Assembly (NCBI RefSeq): GCF_004210375.1
Contig: NC_134825.1
Location: 7,440,001 to 7,504,000, forward strand
Direction of reading: 5' to 3'
DNA length: 64,000 nucleotides
Origin: Tachypleus tridentatus
Lineage: Eukaryota; Arthropoda; Merostomata; Xiphosura; Limulidae
Below the pieces are notes generated by a model. That model saw only the letters and a list, made by a program, of their open reading frames with translations, ran no database searches and was not told the DNA's origin. Shown here in pieces: positions 44,800 to 56,239 of this stretch (position 1 is its first letter; the number at the start of each line of letters is the position of its first letter). The position numbers were made by a program, and so were the translations under genes.

Positions 44800-47360
44800 T
44801 TTTGATTTCAAAGTCTTTGATCAAGTCCTCAAAACTAATTTGGCGTAACAAATCTGTTTCTATACTTAGTAGAAACAAGACATCTAGTCTGTCTTGTCAC
44901 ATAGTTGTTCTGTTAGGATTTTTAATATGCTTGAGTTGAGAAAATGAACACTCATCTGTGCAAGTTGTGACCATTAATGTTAAAAATATACGCAATGCAA
45001 TGTCTACGTTTGGAAACGCACACTCAGTTTTGTCTTCTGAAGTTATTTTATTGAACTTCAGCATGGCTAAAACTGTTTTTTACAGTTTTTGTCGCACTAA
45101 ACTTACGGCACACATATGAGCAAAACTGCTGAGGCTCGGCAGAGTGATTAGTGTTCAAGTCCTTTTAATAAGCATCAATTAGCTTTGGGGAACACTTAGA
45201 GTACCTTTCAGTTTCAGCAGATGAAGTGACGTCATTTGTCACATCACTTAGGAAAGAAAACCTGTTTACTATGTCTTTGTCCACCTCTCCTCTTCTTCTC
45301 ATCTGGGTTTCTAGTTTGTCAACAATTGTGTAGAAGGTGGTGATATGAAATTTATCTCTGGTATTCAGAGCTACTTCTTGTATTACTGCATCAGCGACTA
45401 CTTTCTTTCTGACACATTTGCGAGTTTGAGCTGCATTGTAATCAACATCTGGTAATATTTCATTTGCAACTGCTTCAAATCTATCAAAGTCATCCATTAA
45501 AGTGCATAGTTAGTCAGCTAATGACCCGTACAGATCTGCACATGTTTTCAAGTTCACATCCTCATTTTGCAGAACTTGACTTGCTTTATGAAACTTTTAC
45601 AAAATCTCATCCCACATGATCAACATAAAAACAAATTATAGCTCTTGCATCTTATTTGTATTATTGTCTGCTTCTCTTCTAGTGTCTCCCTTTTGTCACT
45701 GGTCTTCAACTAGACATTCTAAGGCTTCAAAGGTCTTAAAGAAAGACTTCAAAATTGCTGCTGTTCCCATAGCATGTGCCTCCCATCTGGTATCAGAGAG
45801 GGATTTTAACACACTTTCATTTCCAAGACAAGCTTTAAAAATTTTCCACTGGCTGGTTGAGGCTGAAAACAGTGTATAGAGCAAATGCATTGTAGAGAAA
45901 AAATTAACTGCCACTTGACAGCAGTCAACAGCACTTCGTCCTACCAGATTCAGTAAATGGGCTACACAGGGCACATATTTGACAAACTTATTTTCTTTTA
46001 AAATCCTTAGCTGCATCCCCCTATAACACACAGACATGTTAGCAGCATTGTCGTAAGACTGACCCCTAGATTTTGAAAAATTAACTTTGCAAACTTCACA
46101 TAATTACCGCAATGCCTGGTTTGCCATTTCCTCACTGATATAGCATTTCAGTTTCAGAAAAGTTAAAAAAGCATTCAATAGGTTGCCCATCTTTAAAGTA
46201 TCGAAGTACAACACTTAACTGATTTTATGTGATAGATCTGGCGTCTAGTCAACTGAAAAGCTAAAATAACCAGAAGAATTTACTTCATCAACAATGAATA
46301 CGTGGACCTTCTGAGTCATTGGTTCAATGAGTTCTTCACAGGTGGTTTTGATGCTTTTCCAAAATTTCTACATTTCGAAGTGTGCCTTGCTAAAAATTGA
46401 TCAAACTGACTTATGAGCTGAAGCAGCCATAAAACATTCTCATTATACAGTGAAACAATTTTTTCATATGTTCCACAAAGTTTAGGCCACGTTCAGCTAA
46501 CATACGAATAACAGCTATTACACGCTCCAAGGCATGTTCCCAGTAATTGCACTTTTCTCTTATTTGTTTTTCCAACTCTTGCCGCAAGCCTAAACCTTGT
46601 TTGTAAGTTAAGTATGTTAGCATAGAGTCTTGGTCAGTAGTGTCATGATGATCAATTACAATAGTATTTAGTCAGTCACTTAACCCTTCTCTTTCAACAA
46701 AATACGAGGAAAAAGTAGGTGCAAAAAGTTTACAAACAAAGCAGTAAACTGACCCTGTTGATGGTGCATACAATAACCACTCTCTCTTGTATTGCTCCCC
46801 ATTGGCTTTTACCCCAAAGAAACGTTTTTACGAACAGTATCTCGTTGGTTTGTCACTATTTAAAGTCCGGCAAGATTTGCCAAATGGCCCATTGTGGAGT
46901 TGACAGTCAATGCAATGGATCCACAAGCAATCCAATAAACCACATCATCAGCAGAGAAATCGAGCCACAACCTTGGATTTTTTGCTTTAGTTTCTTCATC
47001 TTTTGAGGACTGAAGCATTTTACCATAGCCCAGTAGGTTTTCATTTTCAGCAATTATTTCAACTTCAGACTGTCTTGTAAAGCAACTTGCATCAACATTA
47101 ACACCAGAGATATCAGGATAATTTACAGGCAACTAAGATCAGTTGTGAGACTTGTGCCAATTGAGCCAGCCTGTGACACCTCAACGTTATCATGATGTTC
47201 TGACCTTGAAGTGTACAAAGTGGTACTCCCAACTGTGGAGCTTAGTTCAACTTCAATCTTGTCAGAGTCAGATACAGTACAAGTGACTTCTGATGACAGA
47301 GATTGGTTTTGATTTGGAAAATCATTTTGTGAAAAATTTGTCAGCTTTTCAATCATGGCT
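44800..47360 (-). pseudogene. hAT transposase pseudogene (ZMYM1/TTF-type)
   Basis: On the minus strand, in order: 47130-46860 has NPRLWLDFSADDVVYWIACG. 46620-46411 has NYWEHALERVIAVIRMLAERG, the 'L.RLI..I.FLAERGL' block. 46037-45696 has FVKYVPCVAHLLNLVGRSA and VLKSLSDTRWEAHAMGT. 45497-45165 is a helical spacer (CVRKKVVADAVIQEVALNTR). About 45060-44800 has FPNVDIALRIFLTLMV then ECSFSQLKHIKN, the C-terminal hAT dimerisation domain. Together this is a near-complete transposase order, separated by stops and frameshifts. The TTF zinc finger expected at the N terminus is not clearly readable. Confidence 0.92.
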
Positions 47361-48251
47361 ACTTAATCCATAGCCTTTTGTCGGTTCTTTTTTGCCAGTT
47401 TTCACTTTTGCGCATCACTTAATTGAACATGTTTTGCAGTCTGAAAAATATAGAAACAAAAATAAAAACACACAAAAGAGTATGGATCATACATAGTTAT
47501 AATGATTAGAAAAACACTGAAATTCATAAAGAAAAACGTTAGTAAGATAATCTAACATACTGAACTCTAGGTTCACATTTAGACAAAGATTATCAGAAAG
47601 TTATCCTAGGACCTTGGTGCATCAGCACATAAACATGAATTCATAAGTAACTTTATTGATTTGCTGCACTCTGATTGGTTGAAAAAAGTATTCCAAAACA
47701 ATTTTTGATCAACAACACATACTGTAGTAATCTATATACACAGTGATCATTCTGTACTGGTACACATACATAATATATAATCAATTGTAAACTGTACTGC
47801 ACATTGAACTACTAAATACTGAGTTATGCCTCGGCTAGAGTACCTTAATCCTAATCAAATATCTGAAGAATGAGTTGTAACCTCAACTTTGAGCTCAGGT
47901 TTGACCTGGGGACTTTAGATGAGCCAACAAACCACACATCAACAAAACAGACATATGTCTGAAACTTTATCTGCATGTCTGGATGCGAAGGCAAATTCAA
48001 AACAACGGCCTTAATTTGGGAATAGTCCACTTCATTAATCCAGGTTACAGTAGCGTTTCCAGTGTACTAACACTAAACTAGTTACAGTATTTAGGCCTAA
48101 CGTTAGTGTTGTTACCTGAGAACTGAATAACAATAATGTTAGGCCTAACGCTAATACATTGCAACTGAGGCCACTAAAGTTAAGCCTTGTACTCAACATT
48201 AACCTTGATCATATGAACTTATTCAATTCATGTACTTTTTCAGTGTGTGTG

Positions 48252-48363
48252 TTTTTCGTATAGCAAAGCCACAAAGGGCTATCTGCTCAGCCCACCGAGG
48301 AGAATCGAACACCTGATTTTAGCGTTGTAAATCCGGAGACATACCGCTGTACTAGCGGGGGGC
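48252..48363 (-). mobile_element. SINE-C nested in hAT 3
   Basis: TTTTCGTATAGCAAAGCCAC, GGAGAATCGAACACCTGATT and CCGCTGTACTAGCGGGGGG. Inserted in the non-coding part of hAT 3. Confidence 0.88.
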
Positions 48364-49015
48364 TCACTTTTTCAGACAATTCTAAATTGATTTTGTTGAT
48401 TTATCGGTTCTTTACAGTATATTTGTATGACAACGGTGCCACAGTACTGTACTGCCACGAGTAGTATAGTATATAGATAACAACGTTAAGAATCATATCG
48501 CACACGTCGAAGTCTAACGCAATTTCACCTAAAAGGCCGGATTATCGCATTTAGACTGCTCCGATCAGTCAATTGTTTTCCAAGCTTTTCAGAAATGTAA
48601 TAGAACATATACTGATTTGAATTTATAGTCGAAAATAGTTGAATTACACCTGAAAGTTTGTAGTCGTTGTCTCTGTGTTTCGATCTCGAATTGTTCGTTC
48701 GTCTCATAAAAATATCACCATAGGGCCTGTCCGGGTCGGGGCATTACGAAGTCAGGATAGGATCAAGGAAGAAATAAGGAGAATATAATTGTGATCTCCA
48801 TTTTTTTGGGTCTAAAAATGGCACATTTAACAAAATTTTGTTGGCTATTTATAAATGGGGATAAAAACCAGGGTGCGCGGTCTTAAATGTGATTTAAGAC
48901 TGGGCGCCCTTGTATTTATCCCATAAGTAAATCTCAGCTTCAGATCTGTTTATATTATCACATATTCACAATGGAATACATACATGCCCAAGGTTTCAAG
49001 TAATCTATGAATGGA

Positions 49016-49290
49016 TGCCCGGCACAGCCAGGTGGGTTAAGGCGTTCAACTCGTAATCTGAGGGTCGCGGGTTCGAATCCCCGTCGCACCAAACATGCTC
49101 GCCCTTTCAACTGGGGGGCGTTATAATGTGACGGTCAATCCCACTATTCGTTGGTAAGAGAGTAGCCCAAGAGTGGGCGGTGGGTGGTGATGACTAGCTG
49201 CCTTCCCTCTAGTTTTATACTGCTAAATTAGGGACGGCTAACGCAGATAACCTGGGTAGCTTTGCAGAAATTAAAAAAACAATAAAAACA
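49016..49290 (+). mobile_element. SINE-A nested in hAT 3
   Basis: GCCCGGCACAGCCAGGTGGG head, GGGTTCGAATCCCCGTCGCA B box, GGCGGTGGGTGGTGATGACT, and GGTAGCTTTGCAGAAATT end. Confidence 0.9.
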
Positions 49291-49314
49291 ATCTATGAAC
49301 GGTGGCTTTGTTTC

Positions 49315-49546
49315 GTTTTGCTTGTTTGTTTGAATTTCGCACAAAGCTACTCGAATGCTGTAGCGTCCCTAATAGCAGTACAGAGGAAGGCAACATCACC
49401 ACCAACCTGAGCTACTCTTTACCAACGAATATGGATTGATCACATTACGCACGGCTGGGAGGCGAGCATGTTAGCGACGCGGGCGCGAACTCGCGACCCT
49501 CAGATTACGAGTCGCACGCCTTACGCGCTTGGCCATGCCGGGCCCA
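49315..49546 (-). mobile_element. SINE-A riddled with micro-deletions, with target duplication
   Basis: The head (GGCCATGCCGGGCC) and tail (TTTGTTTGAATTTCGCACAA) are intact, but the central domain has lost many stretches of 1-15 bases, leaving CTGTAGCGTCCCTAATAGCA and CATCACCACCAACCTGAGCT. GGCTTTGTTTC flanks at 49304-49314 and 49547-49557. Confidence 0.9.
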
Positions 49547-50085
49547 GGCTTTGTTTCAGTGCCATTCCTTTCTAAATATTTTTCTTGGTGTGATAAATTT
49601 CAAAACATGCACTCATACGCAAAGAAGGTTTTTTTTTGGTTTTTTTACAGGAAGTTGTTTGAAGTCAAAAACGTTACGGCTCAGAAAAGCTTCCGTGTGA
49701 AATACACTTATAAAAACATAACAATTACACATGAATAATGCAATACTAACGCAAATAAAACTAAAACAAACGAGACAATAACCCAAACATAACGTACGAA
49801 AACAAAGGCAAGAAGACATGAAACTCGCCACGTTTCTGTACACATCTGTCACCATTTCGTTTGACTTATGTTTCTGTAGTATCATGCTCTTATTCTTCTG
49901 TAGATGTGACTGAATAAAGCAGTAAAAGGTAAAACAAAACAGTTCCACTACCTATAATTTCTTATCAATAGCCATAACTGAAGGAATGATTAAGAAAAAA
50001 ATATTTCATCTCCAAAGTCAGACATCATAACATACGATCATATTTTACCTGAAGTTTTATCAACATTTTGTTTTGCACTTTACAG

Positions 50086-50424
50086 TAATAGGCCTGGCAT
50101 GGCCTAGCGCGTAAGGCGTGCGACTCGTAATCCGAGGGTCGCGGGTTCGCGCCCGCGTCGCGCCAAACATGCTCGCCCTCCCAGCCGTGGGGGCGTTATA
50201 ATGTGATAGTCAATCCCACTATTCGTCGGTAAAAGAGTACCCCAAGAGTTGGCGGTGGGTGGTGATGACTAGCTCCCTTCCCTCTAGTCTTACACTGCTA
50301 AATTAGGGACGGCTCGGTGGAGTGAGCTAACAACCTACTCACTTAAATACTTGTTGAAGAATCCGCAAGCGATTGCGGCCCTATGTTCCTAGATGGAATC
50401 TAATGGTGATAACTAACTAACTAA
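50086..50424 (+). mobile_element. Chimeric SINE: SINE-A head with a different 3' tail
   Basis: SINE-A sequence (GGCCTGGCATGGCCTAGCGC to AAATTAGGGACGGCTCGG) runs to about 50316. It then switches to AGTGAGCTAACAACCTACTC, AATCCGCAAGCGATTGCGGC and GAATCTAATGGTGATAACTA with a (ACTA)n end. ACTTTACAG flanks the whole unit (50077-50085, 50425-50433). The novel tail therefore belongs to the inserted element, not to the host sequence. The usual SINE-A end (AGCTTTGTGCGAAATTCC) is missing. Confidence 0.85.
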
Positions 50425-50717
50425 ACTTTACAGAAATCTGCCGCAAATCAATGTCTTCTTTCTTCAGATACATAGTTTAGTAGTTTCTCGAAGCTTTAGC
50501 CACTCACCGATCCAAAGAAAACGTTTCTTTAACGATGCAGAGTGAAGTCGAACACAGCAGATAAGGAAAATTACAAAAAAAAAAAAAAATCGAATAAAGC
50601 TGAGCGTGGCAGTGAAAGAGTTAAGGGCATGATAGCTAAGGAAAAGACTCTGTGGTGCCCTTCTTCCCTTGGTGCCCTAAACACGTGTTATTTTGCTTGA
50701 TGGTTAATCCTGGGCTG

Positions 50718-50760
50718 CGTAGATTAACTGTTGTCCTACCAAGGGACATAGACAAAAGCT
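50718..50760 (-). mobile_element. SINE right half, split by hAT 3
   Basis: CGTAGATTAACTGTTGTCCT then ACCAAGGGAC corresponds to the head half of the SINE whose body ends at 44346. Confidence 0.65.
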
Positions 50761-51930
50761 GTTTCAATTCAACTTAAAAGAGCATGTTGACAAAAAATAC
50801 ATACACAAGCTTTTAATTAAAAGCTGTTCACTTGTAATGGATAAAATAAACCACAGGATAGAAAGTATTTCGTGTGTAATTTGAAAGGATATATTGCTAA
50901 AAACTATTTCTGAAGGATGGAAACAAGAGTATGGTGAATCAATCGCTGATAATAAATCATGAAGACGATTTCTCCATCTGCCCCAATAGAAATAAAGTGT
51001 ATGTCATTTGAAGAAATCATTTCACGTGTAATGGGTTTATTGATGGAAAGTTTTGAGTATGTTAATCGAAATTGGATCTGTGGTTATAACTGATATAATA
51101 TGTACTGAAAGACTGGAAACTTTCTTCAGAAATGAAGCAAGAAGATGGATTAATGGAAACAGCAAGTAATCATAAATTTCCAGCTGGAGGAAAGAACGAA
51201 GTAATTGCCACAATAGGTTCTCTTTAGAAAATGGTGTATGTATAATTGACATGGCGGAGAAGTGCAATCTTGGAACTGACTTTGTGCAGGAACATAAATG
51301 CAAGGCAAGACTTGCTTCAAATAGATTCATTATATTAAAGTTATACCACCAATTGTTTGACTCCAAGTAACAACAAAGATAAATGCACAGAGTAGTGAAG
51401 ACATTTGAACTGTGGTGCAAAAAAGCAGAAGTAAGAAGATCCCTCATTATCGTCTTACTGAGGACATCGAAGGGAGAGCACTTAATTTCTTAATTTTAGA
51501 GGACTTTGCCATGAGTGAAAAGACATATGGGAAAACTTTAAAGCTCCGGTCCACGACACTTGCAGAATATCAACATGGATGGATTCACCAGTTTATTTAC
51601 TCGACTATTCAGAGAGAGGGAACTTATCCCACTTAAAACGTAGCAACTGATAATCAAGAAAAAGAGGTTATCCAATCTTCGTACCATGAGGTACAGAAAA
51701 CATAACCAACAAAACTATTTGATGAATTGACAGTTTAGAAACAGTAAATAAGACAATGGAGAAAATTTTGTTAATCTAAATTTGGATGCACTTTGTAGAA
51801 AATATTAAAACATAGTTCATAACATTGACCCTTCCTAGAATGAAAACTTCCATGAACAATTCTAATACACAAATAAAACAGTAATATACTAAAATTAAAC
51901 TTACATAACACTATGTAACAAAATTTTTAC
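50760..51930. other. Unassigned, with protein-like scraps
   Basis: Frames at 51037-51447 (minus) and 51412-51636 (plus) overlap and neither resembles a family I know. The plus strand has runs such as SKKIPHYRLTEDIEGRALNF that look coding-like but stand alone. Possibly an old transposon next to the fragment at 51.9-52.3 kb. Confidence 0.3.
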
Positions 51931-51937
51931 TTTTTTT

Positions 51938-52345
51938 TTATTCCTGGGCAGCAAGTGTTATTTTCCAATTGCTTATGTCTGAAGTACATGGAAAAGATCT
52001 ATTTTTCTCTTTAAACTTTGCTGCTGCAGTGTCCCTGCCATCCCAAAGGCAAAGATAACAGGGAAACTTGGAAGAGCCTCCTTGGAGACCCGTTAGGAAT
52101 GCCACCGTTTTGATGTCTCTAATAACCTCCCAGTCATACTCATCATACTTCAAGATTTCTAGCAAGGTCTTGGCACTGTTGTATTCCTCTTTGAAGTGCA
52201 CTGAATAAGCCAGGAGAAGAGACAGATACTTATTCCCGTTATGGAGCAGCACAGCTATCAATGAAGAGGCGCCACTTTTTCGGGTTACAGGCAATTCCAA
52301 TTGCCCCACACAGACTGTATGCATTGTGCCAGAAGCAGAGCCCAT
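51938..52345 (-). pseudogene. Fragment of an uncharacterised protein repeated in arthropod genomes
   Basis: The 135-codon frame contains SSLIAVLLHNGNKYLSLLLA, then SVHFKEEYNSAKTLLEILKY, then AFLTGLQGGSSKFPCYLCLW and DGRDTAA. I recall this 'VLLHNGNKY ... KFPCYLCLWDSR' sequence as a recurrent uncharacterised protein in many arthropod assemblies, which suggests a mobile or multicopy source; no function is known to me. The frame ends where the known proteins continue for hundreds of residues, so it is a fragment. The Cys pair in FPCYLC could bind metal. Confidence 0.6.
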
Positions 52346-52349
52346 CTTG

Positions 52350-54050
52350 ACGAGTGAAGTTCTACAACATTTTAGAAAGTTCTTGAAAAGTCTTGTAAGT
52401 TCGAGAAAATTCTTTCTCAGCTACTCAGCACTGAATCTACCTGGAATGTTCTGGAAAAATGAATAAATTTGAAAATTTCATAACCCAGGTCACAACAATA
52501 GTCACTGGTATTTAGAAAAGAACCTAACGTGCGTTTGGACTTTCTTTATTCACATATTGAGAATAACTGACGAGCAGAGCCTTTCACAGATAATGCATAG
52601 GTACTATATAACACCATTTATGTCACACACGACTTAACTCGAAAAAGACTTAAAACAGCTAATGAAAAAATAAATGTCGCTATGATATTATTAATTATAA
52701 CAATACAACATTTCGTTGAGGTGACAAGGTATTGCTAGAAAGGATGAACTACAAAGTTAAGCAAGTGTTAGGAAGGACAATATCATCCACCATGATTTTC
52801 TTTAGAAGTATGTTGGTCAGAGAATTACCAACTGGTTAACTTCAGCGAATACTCTGCCATGGGTAATTCAACGTGTTGAAGAGGCCAAGATTCTTGTCAC
52901 GACAGCTTTAGACAAGAATTTACATATAAACCGTCAATATGTTGATGGGCTCATGGATCATTAGAGATAGAGCCATCAGTGGATTTGCTCAGCCGTGTGC
53001 TTAGACAGAACACCACTAATGAAAGACAGCAAGAGAAAAGAAGACATCATAAGTTATTTCATATACACACCATAGTCTCGTAAAAGAAAACCAACAAAAC
53101 ACCTTGTGAATGAATAGTTTAGACACAGTGCGATGAGATATAAGATATTTTGTTTTGTTAATCAGAATTTTTATTCCAATCATAATTAATAACATAGTAT
53201 AATAATGCTTCTTCGGGAATATTAATTTTTTTGAGATTGTAAATGACGGACATGTTGCTAATTACAGAATTTTAAGTTTCGCCTATTGTGTTATTAGAAC
53301 TGTTCAGAGAATTTCATAAATCCTGGAAGTAGTATTGTGACCTGTTTTTGTTATTTTAATTTTTTGTTAACTAGTGGAAAATTTTTATACAATATAATTA
53401 CTGCACGATGTTTAGAAGTTCAAGAACGCTCAGGCGTCTGGAATCTCGAAAGTTTTTTTCATATACAAAAAGCAAGAACATAATAGAATTGTCAAGCTGA
53501 GTTAAATTAATTAATCAGTTCAATGTAAGTTGGTGAATTTGACAGTGAAAGTTAGATAGTATTTTACTAGTATCGGAGATATTAAGCTAATCAGCAAATT
53601 TCTTATTTTTGATAAGTGTGGAAAAGTTACAAGTTAATCATAGACTAGTTTTAGAATTCTTGTTGAAATAATGTATGTGAAGATAGGCTTAACAGTGAAC
53701 GAAGCATTTAGCTTGTGTAGAACGCGAATTAAAAGAATAAATTACTAAAGTAACTGAACAAGCTTGTGTGGACTTTGACAAAAAAGTAAAATTATTTGAA
53801 ATTCTGGGCTCAACTATGGTAATTAACTGCATGGTGAATGTCTGTATATACATTTAACTTGTTTTGATATTATATATTATGTTAATATCAGTGGACTGTG
53901 TGCCGTTTAGGATATATTCTTGCTTGATCATCGTGGTACACTGTTTTTATTTACCTCAATGACGTCTTAACTCACTGACAGACTCAGTAAAGTAAGAGCT
54001 TTCCGACAGCTTAAAATGGGATATGATAAAAATGTGAGCTGCTTCATTCC
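52350..54050. other. No supportable gene
   Basis: AT-rich with only short frames. No repeat matched. Confidence 0.45.
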
Positions 54051-54055
54051 TTGAT

Positions 54056-54118
54056 TTGCTGTTTCCCGGTGGGATGGCAGGTTTATGGACTTATAACTTT
54101 AAAATAAGGGTTTCGATT
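54056..54118 (+). mobile_element. Truncated SINE (B/C type)
   Basis: TTTCCCGGTGGGATGGCAGG, TTATGGACTTATAACTTTAA and AATAAGGGTTTCGATTGA follow the SINE order up to the B box, where the PLE element at 54119 begins. The remaining half was not found beyond the PLE. Confidence 0.55.
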
Positions 54119-54716
54119 GACGTAGAGGGCGGTGTTAGATGTTTGAATATATAATTTTATTTATTTTATTATATTAATATAGGTATAAAGGCGTTCCCTT
54201 ATATTGGTTTATTTTGGGTTTAAGTTGTATAAGTAAGGCTTCTTTAATTTTGCGTTTGTTTATGTTTGTTTCTTTATTTAGTATTTGAATGTTTTCTATG
54301 GTTATGTTGTGTTTATTTGACTTGCAGTGTTCGAAAACGTGTGAAGGTGACTTTTTATGTTCTTTGAATCTGGTTTCCATTTTTCTACTTGTTTCTCCCA
54401 ATATAGAAGTCGTGGCAGTTATCACATTGTATTTTATAAATAATGTTGGTGTGGTGTTTGTCAGTGTAGTGTTTACATAGTATGGACTTAAGTTTTGTGC
54501 CTGGTTTTTGACACGTTCCGACACTCAGTTGCACAACCCCTCTCAAACATGTGGTCAGCTTCCGGTCAGTTACCTCTTTCTTTGTGAACCTGACGATGAC
54601 TGAAGAAGGTCGAAACGTTGTTCGCTCTTCTATGTAAAGTATTTTCTCAACCCAAACGAGCCGTTTTTGCATATATATTTCTCTACAAGTGGGTTTTCTC
54701 GACATCACTGATTAAT
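54119..54716 (-). mobile_element. Penelope-like element fragment with GIY-YIG endonuclease
   Basis: Read on minus: the arm with GCAAAAACGGCTCGTTTGGG, the hammerhead-like core (plus 54590-54615), the interior shared with the 14.2 kb element, then the endonuclease coding end, and a terminus TCTAACACCGCCCTCTACG. Only the C-terminal end of the PLE protein remains; no reverse transcriptase is present, so it is 5' truncated. Confidence 0.85.
54174..54580 (-). pseudogene. GIY-YIG endonuclease domain of a Penelope-like element, frameshifted
   Basis: The first frame reads NIIYKIQCDNCHDFYIG, the 'Y.I.C..C...YIG' start of the PLE-type GIY-YIG nuclease with its C-x2-C pair. The second frame continues ETSRKMETRFKEHKKS, then HVFEHCKSNKHNITIENIQI, with the catalytic-site Arg and the expected H..H context, and ends KPKINQYKGTPLYLY. 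The switch falls at GGGAGAAAC near 54413, equal to one extra G. The domain nicks target DNA in intact PLEs. This copy cannot make it without the frame being corrected. Confidence 0.88.
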
Positions 54717-54854
54717 GTTTACGACATTTTCATTGGTTCGGCTCTACTAGCTTTTTGTAGTTACATGTAAAAAATGTCATCTCACAAGAGAATACATTTA
54801 AATTTCAGCAAACACAATTTTAAATATTTGGCACTATGTAAGTAGGACAGATGA

Positions 54855-55080
54855 ATCCTAGTGGTCAAAATACTGGGCTGTGGGTTGAGTATCGAACGTT
54901 TATGAATCAAACCCTTGGTACCTCACTGAATATGCTCCACACATTCAAGTGTAAAGTGATGCTTGATTGAGCTACTTGGGTCGGGTGGTCCGTACCTGTT
55001 GTTTTGTTTTTGGCAGGTGTTCTAAATTAGGGACGTTATGCATAGACTTTAGTCTCTGATTTATGAGTCAGACAATGTAG
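54855..55080 (+). mobile_element. Possible very old SINE-A
   Basis: Weak order: GGTCAAAATACTGGGCTGTG head-like, ATGAATCAAACCCTTGGTAC B-box-like, then TCTAAATTAGGGACGTTATG near the end. Too diverged to be sure. Confidence 0.3.
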
Positions 55081-55285
55081 ATTTCCAGTTAAAAATGTCC
55101 AATACAAAATAGAAGAGAAAGTGAGTCTTTTCATAATAATATAGCAATAAATTGTTTTTGGATTATCACAAAAACCGCAAATTATGTCTTTAAATAAAAA
55201 ATAAGAGGGGAAAAAAAAAGATGAAAAGATAAAGTCGTTAAACCAATTTGCTCAACAATTTATATTCGGTTTAATGGTCATTGAG

Positions 55286-55505
55286 CTGCTAAACTTGGTT
55301 GGGGCGCTCGATCGTCAACCTACGGGTCAAGAACTTGATTCCCGTCTCCGAACATACTTTAATCTAGTCATTTTTGTCAGTAAAACAACAGCCCAAAAGT
55401 TGGCTGTGAACGATGTTATTTACCTTTCTTCCGCATAGTGTATCATTTATAAATTGGAGACAGCTAGAGCAGATGGTTCTCGAGTATCTCTGTTTGATAC
55501 TGACA
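55286..55505 (+). mobile_element. SINE-A, old and partial
   Basis: TTGGTTGGGGCGCTCGATCG head, ACTTGATTCCCGTCTCCGAA B-box region, CAACAGCCCAAAAGTTGGCT and ATTGGAGACAGCTAGAGCAG. Internal deletions. Confidence 0.65.
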
Positions 55506-55645
55506 CATTCAAATCCTAACAAATGTGGCTTATTTGATTTGTGTAAATAAGTTAAGACATGCTTGGTTTTGGATCCCATAAATGTACTTAATCCTCCTAT
55601 GAGTCTCTTACCTAAAAAAAACAACAAAAAACGATCGAGCGTTCA

Positions 55646-55917
55646 GTTTTTTGTGTGTTTCGCGTAAAGCTACGGAAGGGCCATCTGTGATAGCAATCTT
55701 TAATTTAACAGTTAAAGACTAGAGAGAAGGCAGCTAGTCCTCACCACTCATCGCCAAATCTTGTGTTACTTTTTTCTTTTACCAATGAATAGTGGGATTG
55801 GCGGTACATAACAACTCCCTTATGGCTAAAAGAGAGCGATCATGTTTGCTGGTATGGAGATTTAAATCCGAGATCCGCATATTATGAATCGAGCGCCCCA
55901 CCCACTTGACAATGATA
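55646..55917 (-). mobile_element. SINE-A, old
   Basis: TTTCGCGTAAAGCTACGGAA, AAGGCAGCTAGTCCTCACCA, ACCAATGAATAGTGGGATTG and CACTTGACAATGATAGG. Diverged but full length. Confidence 0.8.
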
Positions 55918-56125
55918 GGTAGGTCCCAGCGTTGGGTTAACATCTTAAGAACAACAGAACAACTTCGCATTTGGAAATGGAACGTAAATTTTTGAAGTTA
56001 ATACAAAACAAACAGGTATCCGCTGAATTTTTTTTAATTTTAGAAATAAAAGATTGATGTTGTCTGTGAAGCGTTGGATTTCAGGATACGTTCATAGAAA
56101 ATTTTAAAGATATGATGTTTGTAGT

Positions 56126-56232
56126 TAAGCACAAGCTAAATGATGGGCTATTTCTGCTCTGCCCATCACGGGTATAGAAACCCGTTTCTCGCCGTTTAAG
56201 TTCACATACATGTCTTTGCGCCACTGGGAGCA
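56126..56232 (-). mobile_element. SINE-B
   Basis: TTAAGCACAAGCTAAATGAT, CATCACGGGTATAGAAACCC and CGCCACTGGGAGC. Moderately diverged. Confidence 0.85.
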
Positions 56233-56239
56233 AAGAAAT

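Larger units (their letters stand above)
44347..50717 (-). mobile_element. hAT transposon 3 (6.4 kb, dead) with four nested SINEs
   Basis: The left end is CAGGGCCGGATTAAG and the reverse complement of the right end is CAGCCCAGGATTAAC. Both continue into runs with GGTGCCC or GGGCACC. The 8-mers CGTAGACT (44339-44346) and CGTAGATT (50718-50725) match at 7 of 8. The target was an older SINE, whose halves sit at the two ends. The transposase pseudogene fills the left half on the minus strand. SINEs at 48252, 49016, 49315 and 50086 were added later and make up about 1 kb of the length. Confidence 0.88.
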
